Assembly: GCF_000418365.1 (NCBI RefSeq)
Contig: NC_021663.1
Location: forward strand, 124,001 to 188,000
Direction: 5' to 3'
DNA from: Corynebacterium terpenotabidum Y-11
GTDB taxonomy: Bacteria; Actinomycetota; Actinomycetes; Mycobacteriales; Mycobacteriaceae
DNA length: 64,000 bases
The notes beneath the pieces are model-generated. The model saw only the letters and a list, made by a program, of their open reading frames with translations, had not been told where the DNA came from and searched no databases. Position 1 is the stretch's first letter. Each line of letters begins with the position of its first letter. Of the stretch, positions 33,602 to 42,599 are shown piece after piece. The position numbers and the translations under genes were made by a program.

Positions 33602-34888
33602 GTGTTTGATTCGGCGAGGGCCCGTGGGCTCTATGTCTCCCAGTCAGACGGGTGGACGTACCTCAACGCAGGATCACGCGCCCAGGTCCCTGAGAAGGTC
33701 AGTTCCGCGGTGACGCAGTCCTTCCGCACCGCCCCGCTGCAGGCCGACCCGGCACACGGTGCCGGGACGAGGGGGGACGCCTACGTGGACGCCGCCCGCG
33801 TCGCCGTCGCTGAACTCGTCGGCGGGACGCCGGAGTGCGTGGTGCTGGGGCCGAGTCGGGCGGCACTGCTCAACATCCTGGCGTCCGCACTGCCGCGGAT
33901 GCTGCGGATGGGCCGTGAAGTGGTGCTCAGCCGGGTCGACGACCCCGTCAACATCGCCCCCTGGGAACTTGCCGCGGACCTCTACGGTGCGTCGGTGCGC
34001 TGGGCGGAGGCGGAGCTGACCACCGGGGCACTGCCGACCTGGCAGTTCAGCGAACTGATCGGCACGTCCACCTCGATCGTTGCGGTCGCCGCGGCGAATG
34101 CGCATATCGGCACCGTCACGGATGTGCGGGCCATTGCGGATCTGCTGCACGCCAAGTCGAACGGCTGGCTGGTGGTGGACGCGGCGGCCTACGCCCCCTA
34201 CCGGCACATCGACATCCACGCCTGGGAGGCGGATATCGTCGCCCTGGATCTCGCGCCGTTGGGTGGCCCGGAGGTCGGGGCCCTGGTGTTCCGGGACCCG
34301 GCGATGCTGGCGCAGCTGCGTCTCGCGGAGGTGAAGACCGGGCGGCATTCCACCCCGGATCTGCTGGCTTTGGCGAAGCGTCGCGTCGCCGCCCTGGAAC
34401 GGGGCGGTCTTGCTCCGGGGCTGCTCGGCGCGGTGCCGGCGGCGGTGGATTTCCTGGCGGGTCTGGATGAGACCGCGTCGGGGGGACGCCACGAGCGGTT
34501 GCGGATCTCACTGCCCGCGGTGGAGGAGTACCTGCTGTCCCTGGCCCGGCATCTTGTCGACGGGCTGCGGGACTTCGGCGTGGTGCATGTTGTCGGTGTC
34601 AGCGAGGACGATGGCAGCTACGGCGCGAGTAACCACGGTGAATCCTACCTGTCGACCGAGCGGGTGCCGCGGGTGAGCTTCCTGGTGCCGGGGCTGTCGG
34701 CGTCCACCGTGGTAGAGCGACTGCGGGACAACGGCGTGGTGGCGGAGACCGTCGGTCTGGAGGACAGCGCCCTGTTCGACCAGATGGGTGTCGCCGAGAT
34801 GGGCGGGGCGGTGTGCGTGGCTTTCGCACCGCACAACACCCGCTACGACGTCGACCAGCTGGTCCGCGTCGTCGGCGGGATGGTGTAG
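33602..34888 (+). CDS. Class V aminotransferase / cysteine desulfurase-like protein, apparently without the PLP lysine
   Basis: The 428-residue protein has the fold-type I layout of NifS/CsdA-like enzymes: an N-terminal SDGWTYLNAG, a PLP-ring-contacting VVDAAAYAPYRHID and the small-domain elements near the end. Where the family has S-x-H/Y-K-x-x-GP-x-G-x-L before the next strand, this protein reads LDLAPLGGPEVGALVF, so the Schiff-base lysine seems absent. It is the positional counterpart of Rv3778c. The start is taken as GTG 33602, because homologues begin near F-D-x-A-R-x-R-G-L; an upstream GTG at 33563 is in frame. The function is unclear; it may be a pseudoenzyme. Confidence 0.7.
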   Translation: MFDSARARGLYVSQSDGWTYLNAGSRAQVPEKVSSAVTQSFRTAPLQADPAHGAGTRGDAYVDAARVAVAELVGGTPECVVLGPSRAALLNILASALPRMLRMGREVVLSRVDDPVNIAPWELAADLYGASVRWAEAELTTGALPTWQFSELIGTSTSIVAVAAANAHIGTVTDVRAIADLLHAKSNGWLVVDAAAYAPYRHIDIHAWEADIVALDLAPLGGPEVGALVFRDPAMLAQLRLAEVKTGRHSTPDLLALAKRRVAALERGGLAPGLLGAVPAAVDFLAGLDETASGGRHERLRISLPAVEEYLLSLARHLVDGLRDFGVVHVVGVSEDDGSYGASNHGESYLSTERVPRVSFLVPGLSASTVVERLRDNGVVAETVGLEDSALFDQMGVAEMGGAVCVAFAPHNTRYDVDQLVRVVGGMV

Positions 34889-34898
34889 GGCCTGACCC

Positions 34899-35510
34899 CT
34901 ACTGCGCCCCGGTCCCGAAGGAGGTCCGGCTGATCCAGGCGCCCTCCCCGTTGAGGGTGAAGGTGATCCGGTCGGCGCCGGTGGTGTCGACGGTCAACGT
35001 CCCGGTGTCGGTCTCGGTCGCGTAGATCTTGTCACTGTCGAGGAGCTCGGGAGCTGCCGTGACGTTCGGCAGTTGCTCCATTCCCTGGACAACCACCGGG
35101 TCGAAGCTGATGGCGAGCGCGTTCTCGCCGCTGCTGAGGGACCATTCCATGTCCGTGCCGTCGCATATCACCGGGGCAGGCTGATTCGGGGCGTCGATGA
35201 GGCACTGCACCACACCACCGCCAGGCACTTCCATCGCGTACACGCCCGGGTCGACGGCGGTCGGCAGCTCTTTCGGGAAGAGGGTGTGCAACAGGGCGTA
35301 ACCGCCGCCGACGATGATCGTCGGCAGCAGGAAACCCACGACGACCATGGATGTCGGACCGAGTTCCTTCGCCGGGGCCTTTTCCGCGAGCTGCTGGATC
35401 GGCTGCCCCTGAGGTCCCTGAGGTCCCTGAGGCGCTTGCGGCCCCTGCGGGTATTGCTGCTGGGGCTGCTGCGGTTGGGTGGCTGCGGCCCAGGGGCCCT
35501 GAGAATGCAT
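34899..35510 (-). CDS. Membrane-anchored protein with Gln/Pro-rich cytoplasmic tail, unknown function
   Basis: The 203-residue product has a Gln/Pro/Gly-rich N-terminal ~45 residues (QPQQPQQQYPQGP, then PQGPQ repeats) and a single membrane helix (MVVVGFLLPTIIVGGGYALL, about 55-75). A ~125-residue external beta-rich domain with two Cys (VVQCLIDAPNQ, PVICDG), probably disulfide-linked, follows. The start is ATG 35508-35510, because AAGGAG lies 9 nt upstream; the in-frame ATG at 35528 overlaps that ribosome-binding site. It is convergent with the preceding gene. No family is recognised. Confidence 0.65.
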   Translation of the reverse strand: MHSQGPWAAATQPQQPQQQYPQGPQAPQGPQGPQGQPIQQLAEKAPAKELGPTSMVVVGFLLPTIIVGGGYALLHTLFPKELPTAVDPGVYAMEVPGGGVVQCLIDAPNQPAPVICDGTDMEWSLSSGENALAISFDPVVVQGMEQLPNVTAAPELLDSDKIYATETDTGTLTVDTTGADRITFTLNGEGAWISRTSFGTGAQ

Positions 35511-35647
35511 CCCTGTGATCTCCTTCATGACACTCCCGGAACGGCGCCAGGACATTTCCCAGACTACCGGTGAATTAGCCCTGTTCACGTGCCCCACGAA
35601 TTGGGGACGCCGCTCCCGTCGTGGGCCGCCACCACGGACCCGCTGCG

Positions 35648-36637
35648 TCAGTCCTCGGTCACCTGCAGCACCACCTTCCCGGTGATCTCCCCGGCGAGCA
35701 GGGCGGCGTGCGCGGCCGCGGCGTCCGCCACCGGAACAACCCGGTCGATGTGGTGCGTCACCTGGCCGGACTCCAACATCGGCCACACATGCTCCACCGT
35801 CGCTGCGACGATCCGCGCCTTGTCCGCCCGGTCCCGGTACCGCAGGCCGGTCGCCGAGATGCTGCCGCGCTTGGCCAGCAGCGCGCCGATGTTCAGCTCA
35901 CCCTTGACGCCGCCCTGCATGCCGATGATCACCAGGTGACCGTCCTTCGCCAGGGCGGACACATTCTTGTCCAGGTACTTCGCCCCGATGATGTCGAGGA
36001 TGACGTCCGCTCCACCCTCAGCCTTCAGGACCGCGGCGAAATCCTCCTCACGGTAGTTGATGAGGATGTCGGCACCGTAGCTGCGGCACACCTCCAGCTT
36101 CTCCGCACTGCCCGCGGTCACCGCCACGCGTGCCCCCAGGGCCTTCGCCACCTGGATGGCGAACAGGCCCACACCGCCACCGCCACCGTGGATGAGCAGT
36201 GTATCGCCGGCCGTCAGTTCCGCGGTCATCATGAGGTTCGACCAGACTGTGCAGGCGACCTCGACCACGCTCGCGGTCTCGACGAAGCTGTATCCCTTCG
36301 GCATCGGCACCAGCTGCCCGGACGGCACGGCCACGTACTCGGCGTATCCACCACCGGAGAGGAGGACGCCCACCTTCTCCCCGTCGGCCCACGGGGTGCC
36401 GTCGGGACGGCATGCGCCGTGGGCGTCCTCGATGACGCCAGCCGCTTCCAGCCCGATGATGTCCGTGGTGCCCGTCGGCGGAGGGTAGTGGCCCTTCGCC
36501 TGGAGCGTGTCGGCCCGGTTCACTCCGGCGGCGACGATGCGGACGAGCACCTCACCGTCGCCGGGCACGGGGGTGGGGGCATCCGACCAGGTCAGGGAGG
36601 TGGGTTCGGACAGGTTCTGCTGGATGATCGCCTTCAT
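35648..36637 (-). CDS. NADPH:quinone oxidoreductase (zinc-independent MDR family)
   Basis: The 329-residue medium-chain reductase has an N-terminal GroES-like domain (GDGEVLVRIVAAGVNRADT). The nucleotide-binding motif is HGGGGGVGLFAIQVAKALGA, the Rossmann fold reads VDIL-like ADILINY, and a later VIIGMQGG strand follows. Structural and catalytic zinc cysteines are missing, as in quinone oxidoreductases. It corresponds in position to Rv3777. The start is ATG 36635-36637; GGGGAGG and a TAGGCT box 8 nt upstream both support it. It probably reduces quinones or related enones with NADPH. Confidence 0.88.
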   Translation of the reverse strand: MKAIIQQNLSEPTSLTWSDAPTPVPGDGEVLVRIVAAGVNRADTLQAKGHYPPPTGTTDIIGLEAAGVIEDAHGACRPDGTPWADGEKVGVLLSGGGYAEYVAVPSGQLVPMPKGYSFVETASVVEVACTVWSNLMMTAELTAGDTLLIHGGGGGVGLFAIQVAKALGARVAVTAGSAEKLEVCRSYGADILINYREEDFAAVLKAEGGADVILDIIGAKYLDKNVSALAKDGHLVIIGMQGGVKGELNIGALLAKRGSISATGLRYRDRADKARIVAATVEHVWPMLESGQVTHHIDRVVPVADAAAAHAALLAGEITGKVVLQVTED

Positions 36638-36705
36638 GCCTCCCCAGCCTAACCACGGTGCGGGTGTAGTGGGTCGGTCACTTCGGTCCGTGTGCGACGG
36701 TGCGC

Positions 36706-36711
36706 TACACT
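36706..36711 (+). promoter_or_regulatory. -10 box of tRNA-Ser
   Basis: TACACT lies 45 nt before the tRNA, with a weak TTCGGT (36682-36687) 18 nt upstream as -35. Confidence 0.4.
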
Positions 36712-36756
36712 TGTGCCGCTGTGCCCGCGGCCCCTGCAGGACCGTCGGGCACACGA

Positions 36757-36841
36757 GGAGATGTGGCAGAGCGGCCGAATGCACTGGTCTTGAAAACCAG
36801 CGACGAGAAATCGTCCGGGGGTTCAAATCCCCCCGTCTCCG
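36757..36841 (+). tRNA. tRNA-Ser(UGA)
   Basis: The acceptor GGAGATG/CGTCTCC pairs across 36757-36763 and 36834-36840 with one wobble. The anticodon arm is CTGGT-CTTGAAA-ACCAG with TGA at 36791-36793. A long serine-type variable arm (GACGAGAAATCGTC) and the GGTTCAAATCC T-loop follow. CCA is not encoded. The 3' end forms one copy of the 19-bp attachment repeat. Confidence 0.97.
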
Positions 36842-36843
36842 CA
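36825..36843 (+). repeat. Attachment site att-left (tRNA side)
   Basis: AAATCCCCCCGTCTCCGCA is identical to 47256-47274 and includes the T-arm end and acceptor strand of tRNA-Ser, so integration restores the tRNA. Confidence 0.92.
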
Positions 36844-37336
36844 GTAGTTCAGATGTTTCAGCAGTTCAGAGCACATAAATGACGAGACTCAAGGTGGGCT
36901 CGTGCAACTTACGTGCAATATCGCGCCCAAAGCCATGTACCCCTCCTTCGCGGAGCGGGCGCTTATGATCCCCGTCCCAGACATCACGTCACCACAAGAA
37001 GGCCCGCCTAGGCCCAAACGCCAGTACCTTCCGATGGACAGTCAGGACCACGAGCAACCACACCGTCACCGTGCCCCTGATTCGTCTAGGAACTGTCCTA
37101 GAGCCCGATATCCACACCGACCTGCTGCTGGACTTGTCAAGGCCCTTAGTGCCCTGCATTGATAATCTGTGGCGCACCGCTGCTCGAAGGACACTCACGC
37201 GTTAGCGAGTATGGCCAGCTTCGCCTCTTGCTCCTCAGGCATGGATGTGCGACTACTGGTAGCGGTCCAGGTAATGGATGCGTTTCACCCGATACACATT
37301 TGTTGGATAATCTTCGTGGATCGTTTTTGGGTTTAA
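36842..37336. other. Left end of the integrative element, no gene recognised
   Basis: This ~495-nt stretch holds two CGTGCAA integrase-arm-like repeats (36901-36918). I find no convincing reading frame or RNA in the rest. It may be decayed sequence left of the insertion sequence. Confidence 0.5.
36901..36918. repeat. Left arm-type integrase sites (CGTGCAA x2)
   Basis: CGTGCAA at 36901-36907 and 36912-36918 lies about 60 nt inside the left attachment site. Matching copies occur near the right end. Confidence 0.5.
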
Positions 37337-38805
37337 GGGCTCTTCGCGGTTGAGAGTGCGTAGCTGACGTTCGGGCGGGGTCGACGAGGACCCGGGGTGG
37401 CACAACATACAGAGGCCCTGGCCGGTACAAGATGAGAGTTGCGAAGCCATCATCTGAACCGAACCAGGACCCTAGAAGTGCACACTACTGGCAACCTCGT
37501 CGCCGACACCATCTGCCGCACTGCGGAACTCGGTCTGACGATCACCGATGCCGCCGACGCCGGCACCCTCACCATCATCAACGCCGAGCCGGTGGACGTA
37601 GCCGACACCTGCCCGGACTGCGCGATGCCTGGGGTGAAGCGGGACCACATCCGACGTCGACTCGTCGACCTACCGGTCGTGGGGTTCCCCACCCGCCTGA
37701 ACGTCCGGGTACCCCGCTTCACATGCACCAACCCCACCTGCAGCAGGAAGATCTTCCAGACCTCACTGGCCTGCGCTGACGACGGGGCGAAACTCACCCA
37801 CCGGGTGACCCGCTGGATCCTCCAACGCCTCGCCATCGACCGTATGAGCGTGGCCGCCACGGCGAAGGCTCTCGGAATCGGCTGGGAGTTGGTCAATACC
37901 GTCGCCGTCACCGCGGCCCGGAGCATGGTCTACGCTGACCCCTCCCACCTGGCTGGGGTCCGGGTCCTCGGCGTCGATGAGCACGTCTGGAAACACACCC
38001 GCCGACCCGGCGAGCCGTCTTCGATGGTCACCGTGCTGGTGGACCTGACCCCGCTGACCGACGGGGCAGGCCCGGCACGTCTGATCGACCTGCGCCCGGG
38101 GCGGTCCGCAGACGTCCTGAAGACCTGGCTGGGTGAGCGGGACCCGGACTTCCGGGCCGGGGTGCAGGTCGTGACGATGGACGGGTTCACCGGCTACGCC
38201 ACCGCCGTCGACCACTCTCTCCCTGCGGCGCGCAAAGTCATGGACCCGTTCCACGTCGTCCACCTGGCTGCAGAGAAGCTCAGCGGGTGTCGGCAACGCC
38301 TGCAGCGAGAAACCACCGGACGTCGGGGGCAGAAAGACGATCCGCTGTACAAGCACCGCCGGGCGCTGCTGACCAGGACCGATTTCCTCACCGACCGGCA
38401 GCGCCAGCGCCTGGATCGGCTGTGGGACACCGACGATGACTACGTCGCGTTGCAGGTGACCTGGGAGTTCTACCAGGACCTGGTCAGTGCCTATGGTCAG
38501 CCGGACAGAGCGCGGGGCAAGAAGTTGATGGGCAGGGTGATTGGCACCCTGCGCAAGGGCCTACCGACGGGGCTGGAGGAGCTGGCGCAACTCGGCCGGA
38601 CCCTGTGGCGCCGACGGCACGACATCCTGGCGTACTTCGATATCGGCGCATCCAACGGTCCGGTCGAGGCCATCAACGGCAGGCTGGAGCATCTACGCGG
38701 CATCGCCCTAGGGTTCAGGAACCTCGACCACTACATCTTGCGGTCGCTGATCCACTCCGGCCAGCTGCAGGACCGGATCAACGCACTCTAAATCGAGAAG
38801 AGCCC
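37337..38805 (+). mobile_element. ISL3-family insertion sequence, about 1.47 kb
   Basis: Imperfect terminal inverted repeats begin GGGCTCTTC (left 37337 onward, right end reading inward from 38805); with mismatches they extend over about 25 nt to AGAGTGCG. It encloses one transposase gene whose stop lies within the right repeat. No 8-bp target duplication is evident at these ends. Confidence 0.85.
37439..38791 (+). CDS. ISL3-family transposase
   Basis: The 450-residue full-length transposase has an N-terminal zinc-finger-like region (C-PD-C ... C-TNPT-C), a helix-turn-helix around residues 120-150, and the DDE catalytic core with GVDEH, VVTMDGFTGY and SNGPVEAINGRLEHLRG. It appears intact and possibly active. 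The longest frame starts at TTG 37439. GTG 37478, giving a start at HTTGNLVADT, is a good alternative. It is related to corynebacterial IS1207/IS31831-type elements by family. Confidence 0.93.
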   Translation: MRSHHLNRTRTLEVHTTGNLVADTICRTAELGLTITDAADAGTLTIINAEPVDVADTCPDCAMPGVKRDHIRRRLVDLPVVGFPTRLNVRVPRFTCTNPTCSRKIFQTSLACADDGAKLTHRVTRWILQRLAIDRMSVAATAKALGIGWELVNTVAVTAARSMVYADPSHLAGVRVLGVDEHVWKHTRRPGEPSSMVTVLVDLTPLTDGAGPARLIDLRPGRSADVLKTWLGERDPDFRAGVQVVTMDGFTGYATAVDHSLPAARKVMDPFHVVHLAAEKLSGCRQRLQRETTGRRGQKDDPLYKHRRALLTRTDFLTDRQRQRLDRLWDTDDDYVALQVTWEFYQDLVSAYGQPDRARGKKLMGRVIGTLRKGLPTGLEELAQLGRTLWRRRHDILAYFDIGASNGPVEAINGRLEHLRGIALGFRNLDHYILRSLIHSGQLQDRINAL

Positions 38806-38893
38806 CTAACATCATCTAGTCACGCTGAAACGGCGCTACAAGTGTTTCCTGATGGGTTGGCGGAGACACTGCAGCAGTAGAATTTAAGGCAGG

Positions 38894-41800
38894 CTAGATG
38901 TTCTCCGATGGTAGGTCTAATTGTTCGGGTGTCCGATGAATCGTCTTCGGAACTGTCCGCTCTGACTTCGTTGGTTCTGGAAGATCCTCAGCAACAATTA
39001 GTTCACCAGAAACTACTTCTTCGAGTAAAGCGGCATGTTCTGGATAGGCTTCTACTGTGGCAGAAATTACACGGAGTAGATCGAGAAGCTCGTCGTTCCA
39101 TTCATCTTCCCATTCAGTAGGTCGGATCTTGTCGAGGGGTGTTGCAGTTTTGGAGGCAGCACGTCCGATGCCCTTGCCTGTGCGGGCACCGAGCCATTTA
39201 TCGATTATGTTCATCCCGGAGACCTCAAAGGATCGGACATCTGGGGAAACCCCTGTTATGACGCCATCGCCGACGGTAAGGCGCCAGCTTTCCGGATCAT
39301 AGTTGATTTCCTTGGGCGTCGCTGGCAGTGTGGTGACTGCTTCCTCCCAGCCCAGAGTGTCGCGGCGTGGGACTCTTCTCGCGGGCCTATCAGCACCCGT
39401 GAAGCGCTCGCCGTACGTGTGCAACCACAGTAGTGACTTCCCAAGTTCAACCGCTCGCGTGAACAACGCCGCTGATGCGGTAAGCGGCACTCGCACTGGT
39501 GAATTTTCCAACTGTTCGTTGAATGCCTCGCTGTAGCCGGCATGTCCGATGACAGCGTAGCAGTACGCCAGGAAATCCTCCGGTGTTACAGGCACCCCGT
39601 ATCGTTCACCCAAAAGGGCGAGTAGTCCGTTGGTTACATTCGGTTGTTGCGCCTCGGCATCTCGGTAGAGGGGAATAACATCCTTTCCTCCCCGGTTATT
39701 GAAGTAGTGCAGGTCGGGGACTACGGCGGAAACGCTCGCAGCGGGACCATTGCTAATTCTCGCACTCCATGGCGAGACCAAGAAAACCTGCTTATCGGAA
39801 ACTGACTGCCACAAAGCAGGCCGTTCGAGATTAATAAGCCGAGGATCGTCGAAAGTCCACTGACGATCGAAGGATCGCCAGCCAATGCAGGCAACCGGCT
39901 GAGGCTTCACTGTGGGATCGAGGGATGCCAGTGGTTCGAGACCCGACACCTTCGTATAGATGTTCCTTCCAGTTTTTGAGGTAACGAATTTTTCTGCCCG
40001 CTCATCGGATTGCGAGCTTCGCAATAGCTCCTTCCATCGACGTTGTAACGTTCCTTTGGAAGGAGCGACTGGCCACAGTCGGTTGTATTTAATACCAGGT
40101 TGCTGCCAAGGGAACAGGTCGGCAAGAAGCGGGAAAGAACTCCACAGTTTGTCATTACCGACAGGGATAAACGGCTCTCCGTGAGCTGCATCAATCTGGT
40201 CCCAGTTGTCGGAAGGGTCAAGCCGTTGCAACGCATCAAGTTCTGCGAACTTCTCGTTACGCGTTCCCCGAACTCGGCGGTAGCGAACCGTGGCCGCCTT
40301 AGAGGCTTTGCCGGTTCGGATCAGGGTGACGATAGCAACGGGTGTCTTAATGTCAAAAACGTTCTCTTCCTTACGTGCACCGCGTCCTTCCCCGCCGAGG
40401 TCTAGAACCCAGATCTCACTGGCAGTTTCTACAGCGAGCTTGCGTAGGCCGATGAACGCTGGTCCGCTGAGCCACGACGAGGCTGTGATGAAGGAGATAA
40501 TAGACTTCTCTTTAGGGTCACTCTGGAAGACCTTCCAGATCGCCCAACGCCAGAAATAGACGTACAGGTTATACAGGGATGCTTGTGCAGAGAAGATCAC
40601 ATCAGCGTCCTTAGCGGGGCCGATGACATCATCGAAGAGTGACTGGGTCACTGCCTTTCCGTTAGCATCTTTGGTCGGGCGCGGATCCATGAGCCAGCCG
40701 CCGCTGGACTCTGCCTCAACCCGGTCGTAGGGAGGGTTACCGAGCGCTACGGTGATCTGTTGGTCCTTCTTGATCCTCCGCGCCTTCTGGGTTTCTTCCG
40801 CCAGCACGAGACTGTCTCCGAACAGCCCAGTGCGCATAGGTGTGTTCGGGTCTTCGAGCGTATCGGTGAGATACACCCCGATATTGTTGACTTGCATGAG
40901 CTGTCCCTGAGCTTCGGCGAGACGCTGACCGATGCGGAGTTGAGCCACCGCGTACGGCCCAGGCAACAACTCGAACGCCATGACATTCTTGGTCAGGTTC
41001 TTGGCTACTTGCTTGGAGCCTGCCGGGCCGCGCTCGGCGAAGGCGGTCTCCACTGCCTGATTGATGACGGCCAGTGGGTAGGTGCCTGACCCTGTAGCCG
41101 GGTCAAGCGTTGTCACCGAGGTTGATCCGAAGCCCAAGGTCTGGTCAAAGCGGTTGCGGAGTAGGTCGTCGATAATGCGGACTTGGCAGTTCACAACACT
41201 GGTGGGGGTGTAGTAGACACCGGCGCGTTCCCGGGCCTCGGGATCGTAGGCGGCCAGGAAGTCCTCGTAGAACCACAGCCAGGGTTCACCACGCGAGTCC
41301 TTTGAGTCGTTGATCGCGGGCACGTCGAGACTGGAGATTAGGCGAGTGATTGCGCCGACCTCAGCACCGATGTATTCCATGAGTCCAGGAAGGCCGATCA
41401 CGGGGCCGAGTGATGCGGCCAAGACGTTGCGGTGGGATGCCTCTAGGGTTTCCTTGGCTTCCTGCAGTGTCACTGTGCCGTCGTTGTTCCGATCCGCCTG
41501 TCCTGTTAGTCCAGCGATAGCCATGGCGTACGAGATCACCTGGGCCACATCGCTGGCAAACTGCTCCGATGACGTTGTGGCATGTACCGTGGCATCCCAG
41601 GTCTGCTTTGCCTGGGCTACAGCAGATACGTTGTGCTCCAGCCCTTCGTCGAGTCGCATACGTAGCAGTCTGGCCAGGGGGGCGAGGCGGGCGGCTAGGT
41701 GACTGACTCGCTTGATAGGGGTGGCCTGCGTGGCCTTGAACAGTTCAAGGATGTTCACAAGGGGTGCGGGGTCCCAGTTATCTGGATCATCGAACGGGAG

Positions 41801-42322
41801 CGGACAAGGATCAGCAACCGGCACACCTTCGCAGTAGAGGAGGGCCACTTTTCCATCGGTGACGATCAGTGAGTCGAGCTGGGCCAACAGCGTCCATTGC
41901 TTGGCTTCACGACCCCGCCACTTACTGCCATCCAGGGTGTGACCAGGGGCCTTGAGCTCGATCCACCCGCATGGTTTCTTGTCCATCATCGCTGCAAAGT
42001 CGGGGCGCACCCCATCAAGCTGTGCCTCACGCATCAACGTGAGATATCCGACGCTGTAACCTCGACTGATGCTTGTCAGTAGGTTGTCAACGGGTGTTGT
42101 AAGTTGGGCTTCTGGCTCTGCTGCTGTCCCGCTGGCTGTGGCAGCTTGCACTCGGCCTGAGTAGGTTCGGGCCACCGTAAGCAGTTCTGAGTCGTCCACG
42201 CTGTTCCTCGTAGAGTAGAAGTAGTTTTCATCAGTGTCCCACAATGTACTTGCTCCCACTGGGGTGCTGGGATCGTGGGTAACTGCCACTCCTTTCCGCA
42301 GTCCAGCAAACTCGTGGTACAT
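38894..42322 (-). CDS. Single-chain restriction-modification enzyme (type ISP / IIG-like)
   Basis: The 1142-residue protein has an N-terminal PD-(D/E)XK nuclease-like motif (RPDF ... GWIELKAPG, about residues 105-127). An N6-adenine methyltransferase domain follows, with motif I LDPATGSGTYPL near residue 400 and motif IV NPPYDRV near 515. A ~500-residue C-terminal target-recognition region comes next. No helicase motifs are visible, so it is shorter than true type ISP enzymes (~1500-1600 residues) and closer to type IIG. It likely cleaves unmodified DNA and methylates its own site. The start is ATG 42320-42322. GC content is clearly lower than in flanking genes, in keeping with transfer. Confidence 0.85.
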   Translation of the reverse strand: MYHEFAGLRKGVAVTHDPSTPVGASTLWDTDENYFYSTRNSVDDSELLTVARTYSGRVQAATASGTAAEPEAQLTTPVDNLLTSISRGYSVGYLTLMREAQLDGVRPDFAAMMDKKPCGWIELKAPGHTLDGSKWRGREAKQWTLLAQLDSLIVTDGKVALLYCEGVPVADPCPLPFDDPDNWDPAPLVNILELFKATQATPIKRVSHLAARLAPLARLLRMRLDEGLEHNVSAVAQAKQTWDATVHATTSSEQFASDVAQVISYAMAIAGLTGQADRNNDGTVTLQEAKETLEASHRNVLAASLGPVIGLPGLMEYIGAEVGAITRLISSLDVPAINDSKDSRGEPWLWFYEDFLAAYDPEARERAGVYYTPTSVVNCQVRIIDDLLRNRFDQTLGFGSTSVTTLDPATGSGTYPLAVINQAVETAFAERGPAGSKQVAKNLTKNVMAFELLPGPYAVAQLRIGQRLAEAQGQLMQVNNIGVYLTDTLEDPNTPMRTGLFGDSLVLAEETQKARRIKKDQQITVALGNPPYDRVEAESSGGWLMDPRPTKDANGKAVTQSLFDDVIGPAKDADVIFSAQASLYNLYVYFWRWAIWKVFQSDPKEKSIISFITASSWLSGPAFIGLRKLAVETASEIWVLDLGGEGRGARKEENVFDIKTPVAIVTLIRTGKASKAATVRYRRVRGTRNEKFAELDALQRLDPSDNWDQIDAAHGEPFIPVGNDKLWSSFPLLADLFPWQQPGIKYNRLWPVAPSKGTLQRRWKELLRSSQSDERAEKFVTSKTGRNIYTKVSGLEPLASLDPTVKPQPVACIGWRSFDRQWTFDDPRLINLERPALWQSVSDKQVFLVSPWSARISNGPAASVSAVVPDLHYFNNRGGKDVIPLYRDAEAQQPNVTNGLLALLGERYGVPVTPEDFLAYCYAVIGHAGYSEAFNEQLENSPVRVPLTASAALFTRAVELGKSLLWLHTYGERFTGADRPARRVPRRDTLGWEEAVTTLPATPKEINYDPESWRLTVGDGVITGVSPDVRSFEVSGMNIIDKWLGARTGKGIGRAASKTATPLDKIRPTEWEDEWNDELLDLLRVISATVEAYPEHAALLEEVVSGELIVAEDLPEPTKSERTVPKTIHRTPEQLDLPSENI

Positions 42323-42517
42323 GTTGTGTTGAGTGGTCCCAGAGCTTCTGGACTCTTCCCGGTGTTGTCCCGAGCGGTGATGCTCGCATGGGGGATGACG
42401 GTCTCACGGGCGCGTCCGCGAGCCACAACGCTGTAAGTGCTAATCGGTGTGATGGTTCCCGGCGCGACACTCCGGCCTTGTTTTCCTGGTCTGGGTCCCG
42501 GGAAACCCTGGGGGGGT

Positions 42518-42594
42518 GGGACCTCGGGACCTAGCCGAGGTCGGGACCTAGAAAGCCCCTCTGACCTCTGTAGGTCCCTAGGTCCCTAGGTCCC
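42518..42594. repeat. Iteron-like cluster of GGGACCTA / TAGGTCCC octamers
   Basis: GGGACCTA occurs at 42526-42533 and 42543-42550 (a shorter GGGACCT at 42518). Its complement TAGGTCCC occurs three times head-to-tail at 42571-42594. The cluster ends 6 nt from the RepA-like stop codon. It may be a replication origin, operator array or alternative terminator hairpin. Confidence 0.6.
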
Positions 42595-42599
42595 GTGTT

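Noticed and set aside
36989-37198. Possible small gene left of the insertion sequence (minus strand)
   Set aside because: No ribosome-binding site, no recognisable domain, and low-quality codon use; treated as non-coding.
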